Source of the DNA: Labrenzia sp. PHM005
GTDB lineage: Bacteria; Pseudomonadota; Alphaproteobacteria; Rhizobiales; Stappiaceae
DNA: 64,000 bases
Direction of reading: 5' to 3'
NCBI RefSeq assembly: GCF_006517275.1
Contig: NZ_CP041191.1
Coordinates: 5,141,001-5,205,000 of the forward strand
Shown here: in pieces, positions 52,246-60,379 of the stretch
Numbering within the stretch: the stretch's first letter is position 1
Layout: every line of letters starts with the position of its first letter
Position numbers and translations under genes: made by a program
The notes under the pieces: generated by a model
Told to the model about the DNA's origin: nothing
Seen by the model: the letters and a program-made list of their open reading frames with translations, nothing else
The model's database searches: none

Positions 52246-53355
52246 ATGACATCTGTAAATTTGCGCGGCGAAACCCGCGTGCTTCATGTTGCCTGGGCGG
52301 ACGGCACCAGCGCGGACTTTCCTTACCTTTGGCTGCGGGACAATTGCCCGAGCGGCTTTCATCCCCAAACCCACGAGCGCCAGTTTGATCTGACCAGCAT
52401 ACCGACCAATCTTGGCATCGAGAAAGCTGAAGTAGACGGTGAAGCTATTCTGATCAAATGGGATCAGGAAGACCATCAAAGCCGGTTCGATCCAGATTGG
52501 TTGAAGGCGCACCTACCGGGAAGCGGCTTGAGCGACCCAGCCAATGTCCCGCCGACTTTGTGGCGCGGCGATTGTGCGCCCTCGACCCTGCCGCGGATCA
52601 GCGCTTCAAAACTCATGAACGATGACGGCGCTCTTTTAGATTTTCTGATTGCCACCAAAAAAACCGGTCTCGCAATTGTTGATGGCATGGCGGATGACCG
52701 GGATGCCGGTATGACAGCCGCCAAGCGGATCGGTTTCCTGCGCGAGACGAATTTCGGCGTGACTTTCGAAGTCCGGTCGATGCCGAACCCGAACAACCTT
52801 GCCTATACCTCTCATGCGCTGCCGCTGCACACTGATCTGGCAAACCAGGAATTGCCCCCGGGGTTTCAGTTCCTGCATTGCCTGGCAAATGATGCAGAAG
52901 GCGGCGGTTCAACTTTTTGCGACGGTTTTGCCATTGCCGAGGATCTGCGCCAGAACGATCCTGAGGCCTTCGACCTTCTGTCCCAGACACCGGTGCCGTT
53001 CCGTTTTCACGACGACAACTACGACATCCGCCGCCATCAAACGGTGATTGATCTGGATGCCTTCGGCAATCTGCAGGAACTGCATTTCAATGCGCACCTG
53101 GCCGGTGTCTTTGACCTACCAGCGGAGAAAATGGAGGCCTATTACCGGGCTTACCGGAAGATCATGGCGATGACCCGGTCGGACGACTATGTCATCACAA
53201 CCCGCCTGGAAGGCGGCGAAATGGTGATCTTCGACAATCGCCGTGTTCTGCACGGCCGCGCGGCCTTTGACCCCAACACCGGCTACCGCCACCTTCGCGG
53301 CTGCTACGTCGACCGGGGTGAATTCGACAGCAAGATCCGGGTCTTGAGCAGGTAG
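52246..53355 (+). CDS. Gamma-butyrobetaine hydroxylase-like 2OG-Fe(II) dioxygenase
   Basis: 369 residues from ATG 52246. The N-terminal DUF971-like domain is recognisable (VAWADGTSADFPYLWLRDNC) and binds zinc in BBOX relatives. The C-terminal TauD/TfdA domain has the metal triad, LPLHTDLAN and RRVLHGR. It would oxidise a trimethylamine-type or carnitine-related substrate with 2-oxoglutarate. The name gamma-butyrobetaine dioxygenase is a family call; no carnitine genes adjoin it. Confidence 0.87.
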   Translation: MTSVNLRGETRVLHVAWADGTSADFPYLWLRDNCPSGFHPQTHERQFDLTSIPTNLGIEKAEVDGEAILIKWDQEDHQSRFDPDWLKAHLPGSGLSDPANVPPTLWRGDCAPSTLPRISASKLMNDDGALLDFLIATKKTGLAIVDGMADDRDAGMTAAKRIGFLRETNFGVTFEVRSMPNPNNLAYTSHALPLHTDLANQELPPGFQFLHCLANDAEGGGSTFCDGFAIAEDLRQNDPEAFDLLSQTPVPFRFHDDNYDIRRHQTVIDLDAFGNLQELHFNAHLAGVFDLPAEKMEAYYRAYRKIMAMTRSDDYVITTRLEGGEMVIFDNRRVLHGRAAFDPNTGYRHLRGCYVDRGEFDSKIRVLSR

Positions 53356-53381
53356 CACTCAGACTTTGCAACAACCACAAC

Positions 53382-53492
53382 CGTCATTGCCGGACTTGAT
53401 CCGGCAATCCACGTCGTGACGTTTCGTCGGCGCACATCTGTGCAAACGGAGACGAAGCGGAATGGATCCCATGGTCAAGCCATGGGATGACG
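53382..53492. repeat. REP-like element, copy F
   Basis: A two-stem element with CGTCAT and ATGACG at its ends, like copy C. The first stem GCCGGA-cttga-TCCGGC (53389-53405) is the same as in copy C, and the second is TCCCATGG-tcaag-CCATGGGA. The two copies differ in the middle, so they are a family rather than a recent duplication. Confidence 0.8.
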
Positions 53493-53517
53493 GAGGTGGA
53501 GAGCCTTAAAACACTCT

Positions 53518-53545
53518 GCCGTCCTGGCCTTCTAGCCGGGACGGC
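53518..53545. terminator. Hairpin at the RsuA gene end
   Basis: An inverted repeat GCCGTCCtGGC / GCCgGGACGGC just after the stop of the RsuA-like gene (minus strand), without a strong T-run. It is adjacent to copy F. Confidence 0.45.
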
Positions 53546-53555
53546 GCCTTTGGGT

Positions 53556-54254
53556 TCAGGAAAAAATCAGCGCCTTGTCGTTTTCGGTGAGGATCTTCCA
53601 GCCCCCCTCTTCCAGTCCCGCCACGCCCAGCGCGCCGATCCGGCTGCGGGAGAGGTCCGTGACGTGGTTGCCGGTAGCGGCGAACATGCGGCGGACCTGA
53701 TGATAGCGGCCTTCGTGAAGGGTCAGCCGGGCATGGGTCTCCTCCAAGACCTCAAGTTCCGCCGGCTTCAAAGGTTTCACTTCACTTTCCAGCATCATCT
53801 CGCCGGAGGCAAAGAGCGCTGCCTCATCGCCCTTCAGCGGCCGGTCGAGCGTCACCTCATAGACCTTCGGCACGTTGGATTTCGGTGAAATCACCCGGTG
53901 CAGGAACGTACCATCATCCGTAAAAAGCAGCGCCCCAGAAGTTTCCTTGTCGAGCCGACCGATGGTTGACAGCACCGGTTTGCGCAATCGGTAACGGTCC
54001 GGCAGAAGGTCATAGACCAGCCGTCCGTGATCCTTGATTGAACATGTGTAGCCGAGCGGCTTGTTCATCAGGATGACAACACCTTGGGCCGGGTCGATCG
54101 GCTCATCATCAAAGAGAATGTCTTCATGCGGCGTCTTGCTGTCGGCTTTGAGCGTATTTCCGTCCTTATCAGTTGCCCAGCCATTACGGATCGCCTGCTG
54201 CATTTCCTTGCGGCTGCCATAGCCCAAATTGGCGAGAAGCTTGACCAATCTCAT
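53556..54254 (-). CDS. 16S rRNA pseudouridine synthase (RsuA/RluB family)
   Basis: 232 residues. An N-terminal S4 domain (MRLVKLLANLGYGSRKEMQQAI) is followed by the catalytic GRLDKETSGALLFTDDG, where the Asp of RLDKETSG is the nucleophile, and the KVYEVTLDRPL segment. It isomerises uridine in small-subunit rRNA. The start overlaps the RsmC-like stop as TGATG. Confidence 0.92.
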   Translation of the reverse strand: MRLVKLLANLGYGSRKEMQQAIRNGWATDKDGNTLKADSKTPHEDILFDDEPIDPAQGVVILMNKPLGYTCSIKDHGRLVYDLLPDRYRLRKPVLSTIGRLDKETSGALLFTDDGTFLHRVISPKSNVPKVYEVTLDRPLKGDEAALFASGEMMLESEVKPLKPAELEVLEETHARLTLHEGRYHQVRRMFAATGNHVTDLSRSRIGALGVAGLEEGGWKILTENDKALIFS

Positions 54255-55297
54255 CAGCGCGCTCCCTTGCCCTTGGTGGCCTTGATCACTTTGTAGCCGC
54301 CCTCATCGGCCAGCATTTCCACCCGGTCAAACACGTCCCCGAGCGTCCGCTCATAGGGGAGATGCCGGTTGGCGACCAGATAGAAGACCCCACCGGAGCG
54401 CAGCCCCTGCGCCGCCGCCCGGATAAATCCTTGCCCAACATCGGCCCGGTCGGCTTTTCCAGACTGGTGGAACGGCGGATTGGACACCAGAAAATCATAC
54501 GGCCCCTCTATGCCCTTGGTGACATCCGACCAGATGCCGGTTAGGGCCTTCTTGCCTTTAAAGCCGGACAGGTTTTCTTCAGCCAGATCAAGCGCCCGTT
54601 TTTCGGCTTCATAAAGATCCATGGCGGCAACCTTCGGTGCCTTTTCCAGAACCATGCGGCTGAGAAATCCGAAACCAGACCCCAAATCTGCCCCGCGGCC
54701 GCTAAGCGTGTCCGGCAGGTGGTTTGCCAGCAGCTTGGACGCCGGATCAATCCGGTCCCAGGCGAAAACGCCTGGACGGCTGACATAGGCGCCATCCAGA
54801 ACCGGGCGGGGCGAGTCGAGCTCCTGCCAATCTTTCAACAGCGCCGCGTCTAGAGTGTCCGGTTCGACCTGTCCCCAGACCACCCGGCATTTGTTCTTGG
54901 AAAGCTTATCCGCGCTGCCCAAAAGAGCCGCAAAATCCTGCTCTAGCGTTTTGGCACCTTCCGTATTTGGCGCACAGGCAATGACAAAACCGCCGGCTTT
55001 CACCTTTGACGCGGCACGAGCCAGCAGAGCCCTGGCTTCCTGACGCTGACGGCCAGGCAAAACCAGAACCGCATCGAAGTCTTTTTCTTCCGTTTCCGCC
55101 TCGACCTTGTATCCGGCCTTTTGCAGAGCATCCCGGTCCGGCGCAAAACTTTGCTCGCACAAAAGGCTGTGACCGTTGAGCTCATTCAGCGGGCGGCCAG
55201 CCCTTGCCCTGAGCATCAACAAGCGGGCTGCCTCCGGCAGTTCCACATCGCCGGAGGATATCGGCAGGATGAGTGTTTCTAGGGCGGGATCGGACAT
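54254..55297 (-). CDS. Class I SAM methyltransferase, RsmC-like
   Basis: 347 residues. The C-terminal domain has the SAM motif GADLGSGFGFLSRM, with a later NPPFHQSGKAD, the catalytic motif of RsmC/RlmG enzymes. The N-terminal half is a degenerate methyltransferase domain, the tandem-domain layout of RsmC, which methylates G1207 of 16S rRNA. It is coupled to the RsuA-like gene, so both act on 16S rRNA. Confidence 0.9.
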   Translation of the reverse strand: MSDPALETLILPISSGDVELPEAARLLMLRARAGRPLNELNGHSLLCEQSFAPDRDALQKAGYKVEAETEEKDFDAVLVLPGRQRQEARALLARAASKVKAGGFVIACAPNTEGAKTLEQDFAALLGSADKLSKNKCRVVWGQVEPDTLDAALLKDWQELDSPRPVLDGAYVSRPGVFAWDRIDPASKLLANHLPDTLSGRGADLGSGFGFLSRMVLEKAPKVAAMDLYEAEKRALDLAEENLSGFKGKKALTGIWSDVTKGIEGPYDFLVSNPPFHQSGKADRADVGQGFIRAAAQGLRSGGVFYLVANRHLPYERTLGDVFDRVEMLADEGGYKVIKATKGKGAR

Positions 55298-55354
55298 GGA
55301 CGGCCTTTGGGCAAAAAGGAGATTGCGCGCTCTTACCCCCAGATGGCGCAGCCG

Positions 55355-55933
55355 TCAAAAGGCGGCGTCGGATTTGAACGGTTTTCCGTCAACCAGGAGG
55401 CGCAACGGCAAGGAGCGGCCGTCGTCGGTTACAGCAACGACCAGCTGCACCCGTTCCCGGTCCAGCCGCTCGATCACGAGCCCCTCACCCTCCGGCAAGA
55501 AGAACGCATCAATGCCATAGTCCACCCGGATCTCTTCGCCGGTTGCGGATTGGACCTTGCCCGCAATGCGCACCAGATCGGATGTGTCTTCATCTTTGCT
55601 AACTGAGGTAGCCGCCATCAAACCGTTTTCACCCGGTTCCAAAGTCACATAAACGGTGTCCCCTTCTTCCAAGCCGTCTGCACCTGGCAGATCCGCAGCC
55701 AAGCGGCTAATTGCAAGGTTGATGATCACATAGTCGCCGCGCAACAGATCTCTCGGGTCAACTGGAATGAGTTCCAGCTTGACTTCCTGCCCACTCATCT
55801 GGACCTGGAGCCGGTCGATCAGGGGCACTGAAATCAACGCCAGCTGGATGAGAGCCAGCAGTCCCCATTTGACATAGGGCGGCAGGAACGAAAGTGGTGG
55901 TGCCGGTTTTTCAAGTGTTTCTGTCGTGCTCAT
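55355..55933 (-). CDS. GDYXXLXY domain membrane protein
   Basis: 192 residues from ATG 55933, which overlaps the DUF2157 stop (ATGA). An N-terminal TM segment (KWGLLALIQLALISVPLI) is followed by a GDYxxLxY domain with the motif LLRGDYVIINLAIS. This family is nearly always encoded next to DUF2157 as here. Role unknown. Confidence 0.9.
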   Translation of the reverse strand: MSTTETLEKPAPPLSFLPPYVKWGLLALIQLALISVPLIDRLQVQMSGQEVKLELIPVDPRDLLRGDYVIINLAISRLAADLPGADGLEEGDTVYVTLEPGENGLMAATSVSKDEDTSDLVRIAGKVQSATGEEIRVDYGIDAFFLPEGEGLVIERLDRERVQLVVAVTDDGRSLPLRLLVDGKPFKSDAAF

Positions 55934-57279
55934 CCTTGCGCCTCTCCTGCCGGAGCGGGCATGGGCTTCCGGCGCAAAAGCCTGCCAAGCCAGAGTGCCA
56001 TCCCCAAGAGAACAACACCTGCTACCAGGAAGAACACCGATTGCCCAAGAAGCGAGCCGATGGTGACTTCCAGCAGCCACAAGGCGACAGCCGTCAGAGC
56101 CAGATATGCGCAGAGCATCCAGAAACGGTTGTTATACCAAGTGCCAAGCGCGCAGAACCCGATCAAGGCAGCAAGACAGAGCGCCGAAACAACCAGGATG
56201 TTGGGCAGAATAATCGGAACCAAACAGGCGATCAGTCCCAGTCCAACCGCCGCAAACAACGCCAGGGATTTCTCCGTCTTGAAGGACAACAGCAAACCGG
56301 CAACGCAAAGGAGAATTGCGGCGGCCAGCGGCAAGATCGCCGGAAGCGCCAAGGCACCCGATAGATGCATTGTATCGTCAAACTCCGGCGCAGCGATCAT
56401 GGCGAGAAAAACGAGTGCGCACAGCATCATGAAACCGACGTCCTGCAGCGCACGCAACATCAACCAATGGGCATGGGTTTTGACTGGTTTGTAGCTCGAC
56501 CATTTGACAAAAAGATCGCCAATCGGTCCGGCCTGGATCATCGTGGCGAACAGGCCGCCAAAGCCGGCCAACACCATCGCTCCAACGGTGTCATCTCCAC
56601 CCGGCAACCGCTCGGCAATCTCGCCGAACCAGCGGCCATAAGTCACCAAAAGCAAGGCTATGGCGGCAAACCGGCTGATCCGGGCCGGATAAATAAAGGG
56701 ATGCAGGAAGACAGTTGCCAGGAGCGCAATGCTGATCAAAGTGTCGGTCGTTGAAGATGCTTCGAACCACATGCGGGAGGTTTGCCAGGAAACGGCAGCC
56801 AGCGCAGCTACGACCAGTGATGTGATTGATCCGGTCAGCCAGGCCCCAGCCAATGCGCCCAAGCAAACCAGCAGCGCCCCACCGGCCCAGTCGGACGGCA
56901 AATGAAAGATTTGGCCGACCAGCGCCATGCCGCCAACAAAAACCAGAGTCGCAAAGCCAGTCGCCAAATCGGAAAGACCGGAGCGCCCGCGCTTGGCCGC
57001 CTCTGCTGCCAAAAGATTGGCACCGATCACCAACACAGCAATGCCGACGAGTTTGATCGTTTTGGGAATGAGCCCCCAATTGGCAGCGATAAAAGCAAAC
57101 AGGGCCAGCGCCACACACACCATGCCGATCCCGGCAAGGGCCATTGGCAATTTCGAGCGGCCGTCTTCCTGCTCCTGATCGCGCAAGATGGCAGCGGCTC
57201 CGTCCGGGGTCAGCCAGCCCTTGCCGACCCAATTTTCGAGGTCGTCCCGCAAGCGTTTTTTATAAGCCCAATCGAACAT
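55930..57279 (-). CDS. DUF2157 membrane protein
   Basis: 449 residues from ATG 57279. The first 70 residues are cytoplasmic (FDWAYKKRLRDDLENW, then WLTPDGAAAILRDQE) and the rest holds about 14 short hydrophobic segments. The pair DUF2157/GDYXXLXY is widespread in bacteria and uncharacterised. It is translationally coupled to the smaller gene. Confidence 0.88.
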   Translation of the reverse strand: MFDWAYKKRLRDDLENWVGKGWLTPDGAAAILRDQEQEDGRSKLPMALAGIGMVCVALALFAFIAANWGLIPKTIKLVGIAVLVIGANLLAAEAAKRGRSGLSDLATGFATLVFVGGMALVGQIFHLPSDWAGGALLVCLGALAGAWLTGSITSLVVAALAAVSWQTSRMWFEASSTTDTLISIALLATVFLHPFIYPARISRFAAIALLLVTYGRWFGEIAERLPGGDDTVGAMVLAGFGGLFATMIQAGPIGDLFVKWSSYKPVKTHAHWLMLRALQDVGFMMLCALVFLAMIAAPEFDDTMHLSGALALPAILPLAAAILLCVAGLLLSFKTEKSLALFAAVGLGLIACLVPIILPNILVVSALCLAALIGFCALGTWYNNRFWMLCAYLALTAVALWLLEVTIGSLLGQSVFFLVAGVVLLGMALWLGRLLRRKPMPAPAGEAQG

Positions 57280-57646
57280 TTCCGCTCCGCTGCACCAGGA
57301 CCGATCGGCGTCGTTTATGCCAGGTAAACACGCGCCGGCACCTTCTGCTCCGACCTGCCAACCAGCAACTACGCCGTGCAAAACTGACCATTTGGTCCAA
57401 TTCTAGCGCGGATATTGTGAGCACAAGACGCGCCAGCTTTCCACTCATGATGTGGCAATTCCGCTTCGAGCCCGCCACTGCACGCAATAAAACCCATAAA
57501 ATTCAACACATTCTACCCGATTAGCATATATGCCGCATTATTAGGCAAATTCTGATCATGAAATAGCCGCGCAAATAATCTGCTTGCTTTTTAATCAGGC
57601 GCATTTCACTCTTTGAAGGAACTTCCAAGAAAAGCAGGGGAATAAC

Positions 57647-58657
57647 ATGCGTCTTCTATCGGGAGTGGCCCTCGCGCTGGCCCTCACATCCTCGACCGCC
57701 TTGGCTGCGACCGACATCAAATTTTCATTGGACTGGAAATTCGAAGGCCCGGCAGCTCCCTTCTTCATCGCTCTCGATAAAGGTTATTTCGCCGACGAAG
57801 ATCTCAATGTCACCATCGACACGGGCGCTGGCTCCCGGGAATCCATCCCGCGGGTTGCCACCGGCACCTATGACATGGGTTTTGGCGACATCAATGCCTT
57901 GATTAAGGTTCTCGACGATCAGCCGGATCTGAAGGTCAAGGCCGTCATGATGGCCTATGAAACGCCTCCGTTCGCCGTGATCGGCCGCAAAAGTCAAGGC
58001 GTGACCGAAGATCCGAAGTCACTCGAAGGCAAGACCCTCGGCGCCCCGCCGCCCGATGCCGCTTTTGGCCAGTGGCCAGCTTTTGTGGACGTGACCGGCC
58101 TCGACACCTCCGGTATTAATATCGAAAGTGTTGGTTTCCCCGTGCGCGAACCGATGCTCGCCCAAGGCCAGGTGGATGCCATCTTCGGTTTCTCTTTCTC
58201 CTCCGTTCTCAACTTGAAGTCCCAGGGCGTGCCGGAAGACGACATCTCGCTCATTCTCATGGGTGAAAACGGCCTCGATCTTTACGGCAATGTTGTCATG
58301 ACCAACACGGACTTTGCCGAGAAAAACCCGGAGGCGGTCAAGGGCTTCTTGAAAGCGCTCACCAAGGGCTACCTGGATGCCATCGCAGATCCGGCCGCGG
58401 CCATTCCGTATGTCATGAAGCGCAATGAAATTCTCGACGAAGCTGTCGAGGTCGACCGGCTGACGATGGCCGTCGAGGGCTCCATTGCAACAGACGCCGT
58501 AAAAGCAAACGGTTTCGGCGGTGTCGACATGGATAAACTCACGAAATCCATGAAATATCTGCAGGGTTCGATGGGCTTGAGCGCCACGCCGCCAGCTGCA
58601 GAGCGCGTCTTTGACGCAAGTTACCTGCCGCCGAAAGAAGAACGTATGTTGAAATAA
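57647..58657 (+). CDS. ABC transporter substrate-binding protein, NMT1/SsuA type
   Basis: 336 residues with a signal peptide (ALALTSSTALAA) and the NMT1/THI5-like binding fold: FSLDWKFEGPAAPFFIALDKGYF, then AGSRESIPRVATGTYDMGFGD. It begins an operon with an ATPase and permease. Ligand could be a pyrimidine, nitrate/taurine-type sulfonate or similar; the FEGPAAPFF sequence favours the thiamine-precursor-like branch, but there is no TPP riboswitch in front, so the ligand remains open. Confidence 0.88.
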   Translation: MRLLSGVALALALTSSTALAATDIKFSLDWKFEGPAAPFFIALDKGYFADEDLNVTIDTGAGSRESIPRVATGTYDMGFGDINALIKVLDDQPDLKVKAVMMAYETPPFAVIGRKSQGVTEDPKSLEGKTLGAPPPDAAFGQWPAFVDVTGLDTSGINIESVGFPVREPMLAQGQVDAIFGFSFSSVLNLKSQGVPEDDISLILMGENGLDLYGNVVMTNTDFAEKNPEAVKGFLKALTKGYLDAIADPAAAIPYVMKRNEILDEAVEVDRLTMAVEGSIATDAVKANGFGGVDMDKLTKSMKYLQGSMGLSATPPAAERVFDASYLPPKEERMLK

Positions 58658-58679
58658 GCTGATCTTGGATCAGTTCACC

Positions 58680-58703
58680 GGCCGCAGCCGCCCGGCTGCG
58701 GCC
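58680..58703 (+). other. Hairpin between the binding protein and ATPase genes
   Basis: An 11-bp perfect stem GGCCGCAGCCG-cc-CGGCTGCGGCC, 22 bases after the binding-protein stop. It is followed by CCTTCCCTTTT, so it may be a leaky terminator that favours the binding-protein transcript, like the palindrome after oppA. Confidence 0.65.
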
Positions 58704-58729
58704 CCTTCCCTTTTCAAACGGACCACCTT

Positions 58730-59521
58730 GTGACCGGATTTGTAGAACTCAGAGACGTCCGCCTGACGTATGGCGGCGCCGCGGATGGGACGCTTGCTCT
58801 CGACGGCCTGACGATGGGCGTGAAAAAGGGCGAATTTGCTGCTGTCGTTGGCCCGTCAGGCTGCGGCAAGTCCACCTTGATGAAATTGGCAACCGGCCTG
58901 ATCACGCCGCAAGAAGGCACGATTGAAGTGGCCGGGCATGAAGTTGACGGCCCGGTGTCGGTTGCCGGAATGGCCTTCCAGAACCCTTCCATGCTGCCGT
59001 GGCGTTCGACATTGGCCAACGTGATGCTGCCTCTGGAGATCGTTCAACCGCACCGCTCCCGTTTCCGCGCAGAAAAACAAGCTTACACCGCCAAAGCGGA
59101 AGCCCTGTTGGATCTGGTCGGCCTGAAAGGGTTTGGCGAGAAATACCCCTGGCAACTCTCGGGTGGCATGCAGCAACGCGCCAACTTGTGCCGCGCGCTC
59201 ATTCATGACCCGGCACTCCTGATGCTGGATGAACCGTTTGGCGCGCTGGATGCCTTCACCCGCGAAGAACTCTGGCAGGTGATGCGCGATCTTCACGCGG
59301 ACAAAGGTTTTACGACTATTCTTGTGACCCACGATCTGCGCGAAGCGGTTTATCTAGCCGACAAGGTGTTTGTCATGAGCGCACGCCCTGGCACCATCAT
59401 TCGCGAGCGCGAAGTTTCTTTCGAACGCCCGCGGCCAATTGAACTGACTTATGAAAGCGCCTTCAACGACATTGTTCACGAATTGCGCGATCTGATTGCC
59501 GACGCGAGGGCTGCAGCATGA
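58730..59521 (+). CDS. ABC transporter ATP-binding protein (SsuB/TauB-like)
   Basis: 263 residues from a GTG at 58730. It has Walker A GPSGCGKST, the Q-loop FQNPSMLPWRST typical of the nitrate/taurine subfamily, LSGGMQQR and Walker B LLMLDEPFGALD. It energises the NMT1-type importer. Its stop overlaps the permease ATG. Confidence 0.92.
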   Translation: MTGFVELRDVRLTYGGAADGTLALDGLTMGVKKGEFAAVVGPSGCGKSTLMKLATGLITPQEGTIEVAGHEVDGPVSVAGMAFQNPSMLPWRSTLANVMLPLEIVQPHRSRFRAEKQAYTAKAEALLDLVGLKGFGEKYPWQLSGGMQQRANLCRALIHDPALLMLDEPFGALDAFTREELWQVMRDLHADKGFTTILVTHDLREAVYLADKVFVMSARPGTIIREREVSFERPRPIELTYESAFNDIVHELRDLIADARAAA

Positions 59522-60282
59522 CGTCTTCACGTTGGATCACCGCCGCCCCATGGCTTTGGGCCATCGGCCTCTTCGTCTTGTGGGAGCTTTCCGTCAAAGC
59601 TCTGCAAATCCCAGTGATTATTCTGCCGGCACCAAGCGACATCTGGGTTGCGATCCTGAAATACTGGTCACCGATCTGGAAGAACTCTGTCCAGACCCTC
59701 TACACAACAGTGGTCGGCTTTGTCATGGCCGTGGTTGGCGGTATGGCGCTGGGGCTTGCCATCGGCTGGAGCCGGGCGATTTATGCCGGCCTTTACCCGA
59801 TCATGATCGGCTTCAATTCCATTCCGAAAGTCGCCGTGGTCCCGATCCTGGTGATCTGGTTCGGCATCGGAACCATTCCTGCGGTCCTGACCGCGTTCCT
59901 GATCGCCTTTTTTCCGATTGTGGTGAATGTCGCGACCGGTCTCGCCACGATCGAACCGGAGATGGAAGACGTCCTACGGGCACTTGGCGCCAAAAAACAC
60001 GACATCATGCTCAAAGTCGGCATTCCGCGCGCGATGCCCTATCTCTTCGGCTCGATGAAGGTCGCCATTACCCTCGCCTTTGTTGGATCAGTAATTTCAG
60101 AATCCATCGCCGCCAATTCCGGCCTTGGCTACATGATGCAGGCCGCGCAATCCCAATTTAACGTGCCGCTCATCTGGGCGGGCCTTGTCGCCCTCGCCGT
60201 TCTGGGTATTATCATGTACGCACTTATGGCGTGGTTGGAAATGCGCATGACTGGCTGGGCCCACCGCGGCAACCGAACCTAG
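59518..60282 (+). CDS. ABC transporter permease (SsuC/TauC-like)
   Basis: 254 residues with six membrane segments and the EAA-type loop ALGAKKHDIMLKVGIPRAMPYLFGSMKVA. ATGA overlap with the ATPase gene. It forms the channel for the NMT1-type system, and is the last gene before a strong terminator. Confidence 0.92.
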   Translation: MTSSRWITAAPWLWAIGLFVLWELSVKALQIPVIILPAPSDIWVAILKYWSPIWKNSVQTLYTTVVGFVMAVVGGMALGLAIGWSRAIYAGLYPIMIGFNSIPKVAVVPILVIWFGIGTIPAVLTAFLIAFFPIVVNVATGLATIEPEMEDVLRALGAKKHDIMLKVGIPRAMPYLFGSMKVAITLAFVGSVISESIAANSGLGYMMQAAQSQFNVPLIWAGLVALAVLGIIMYALMAWLEMRMTGWAHRGNRT

Positions 60283-60340
60283 GCCAAAGTAGTAAAATTC
60301 GAGATCAGAGCCAACTCACTATAATTCCAGGGGGGCTCTG

Positions 60341-60375
60341 AAGGGGCGTCCGAGAGGCCCGGACGCCCCTTTTTA
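60341..60375 (+). terminator. Rho-independent terminator of the NMT1-type operon
   Basis: An 11-bp perfect stem AAGGGGCGTCC / GGACGCCCCTT with a 9-base loop, followed by TTTTATTTTC on the plus strand. Confidence 0.9.
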
Positions 60376-60379
60376 TTTT

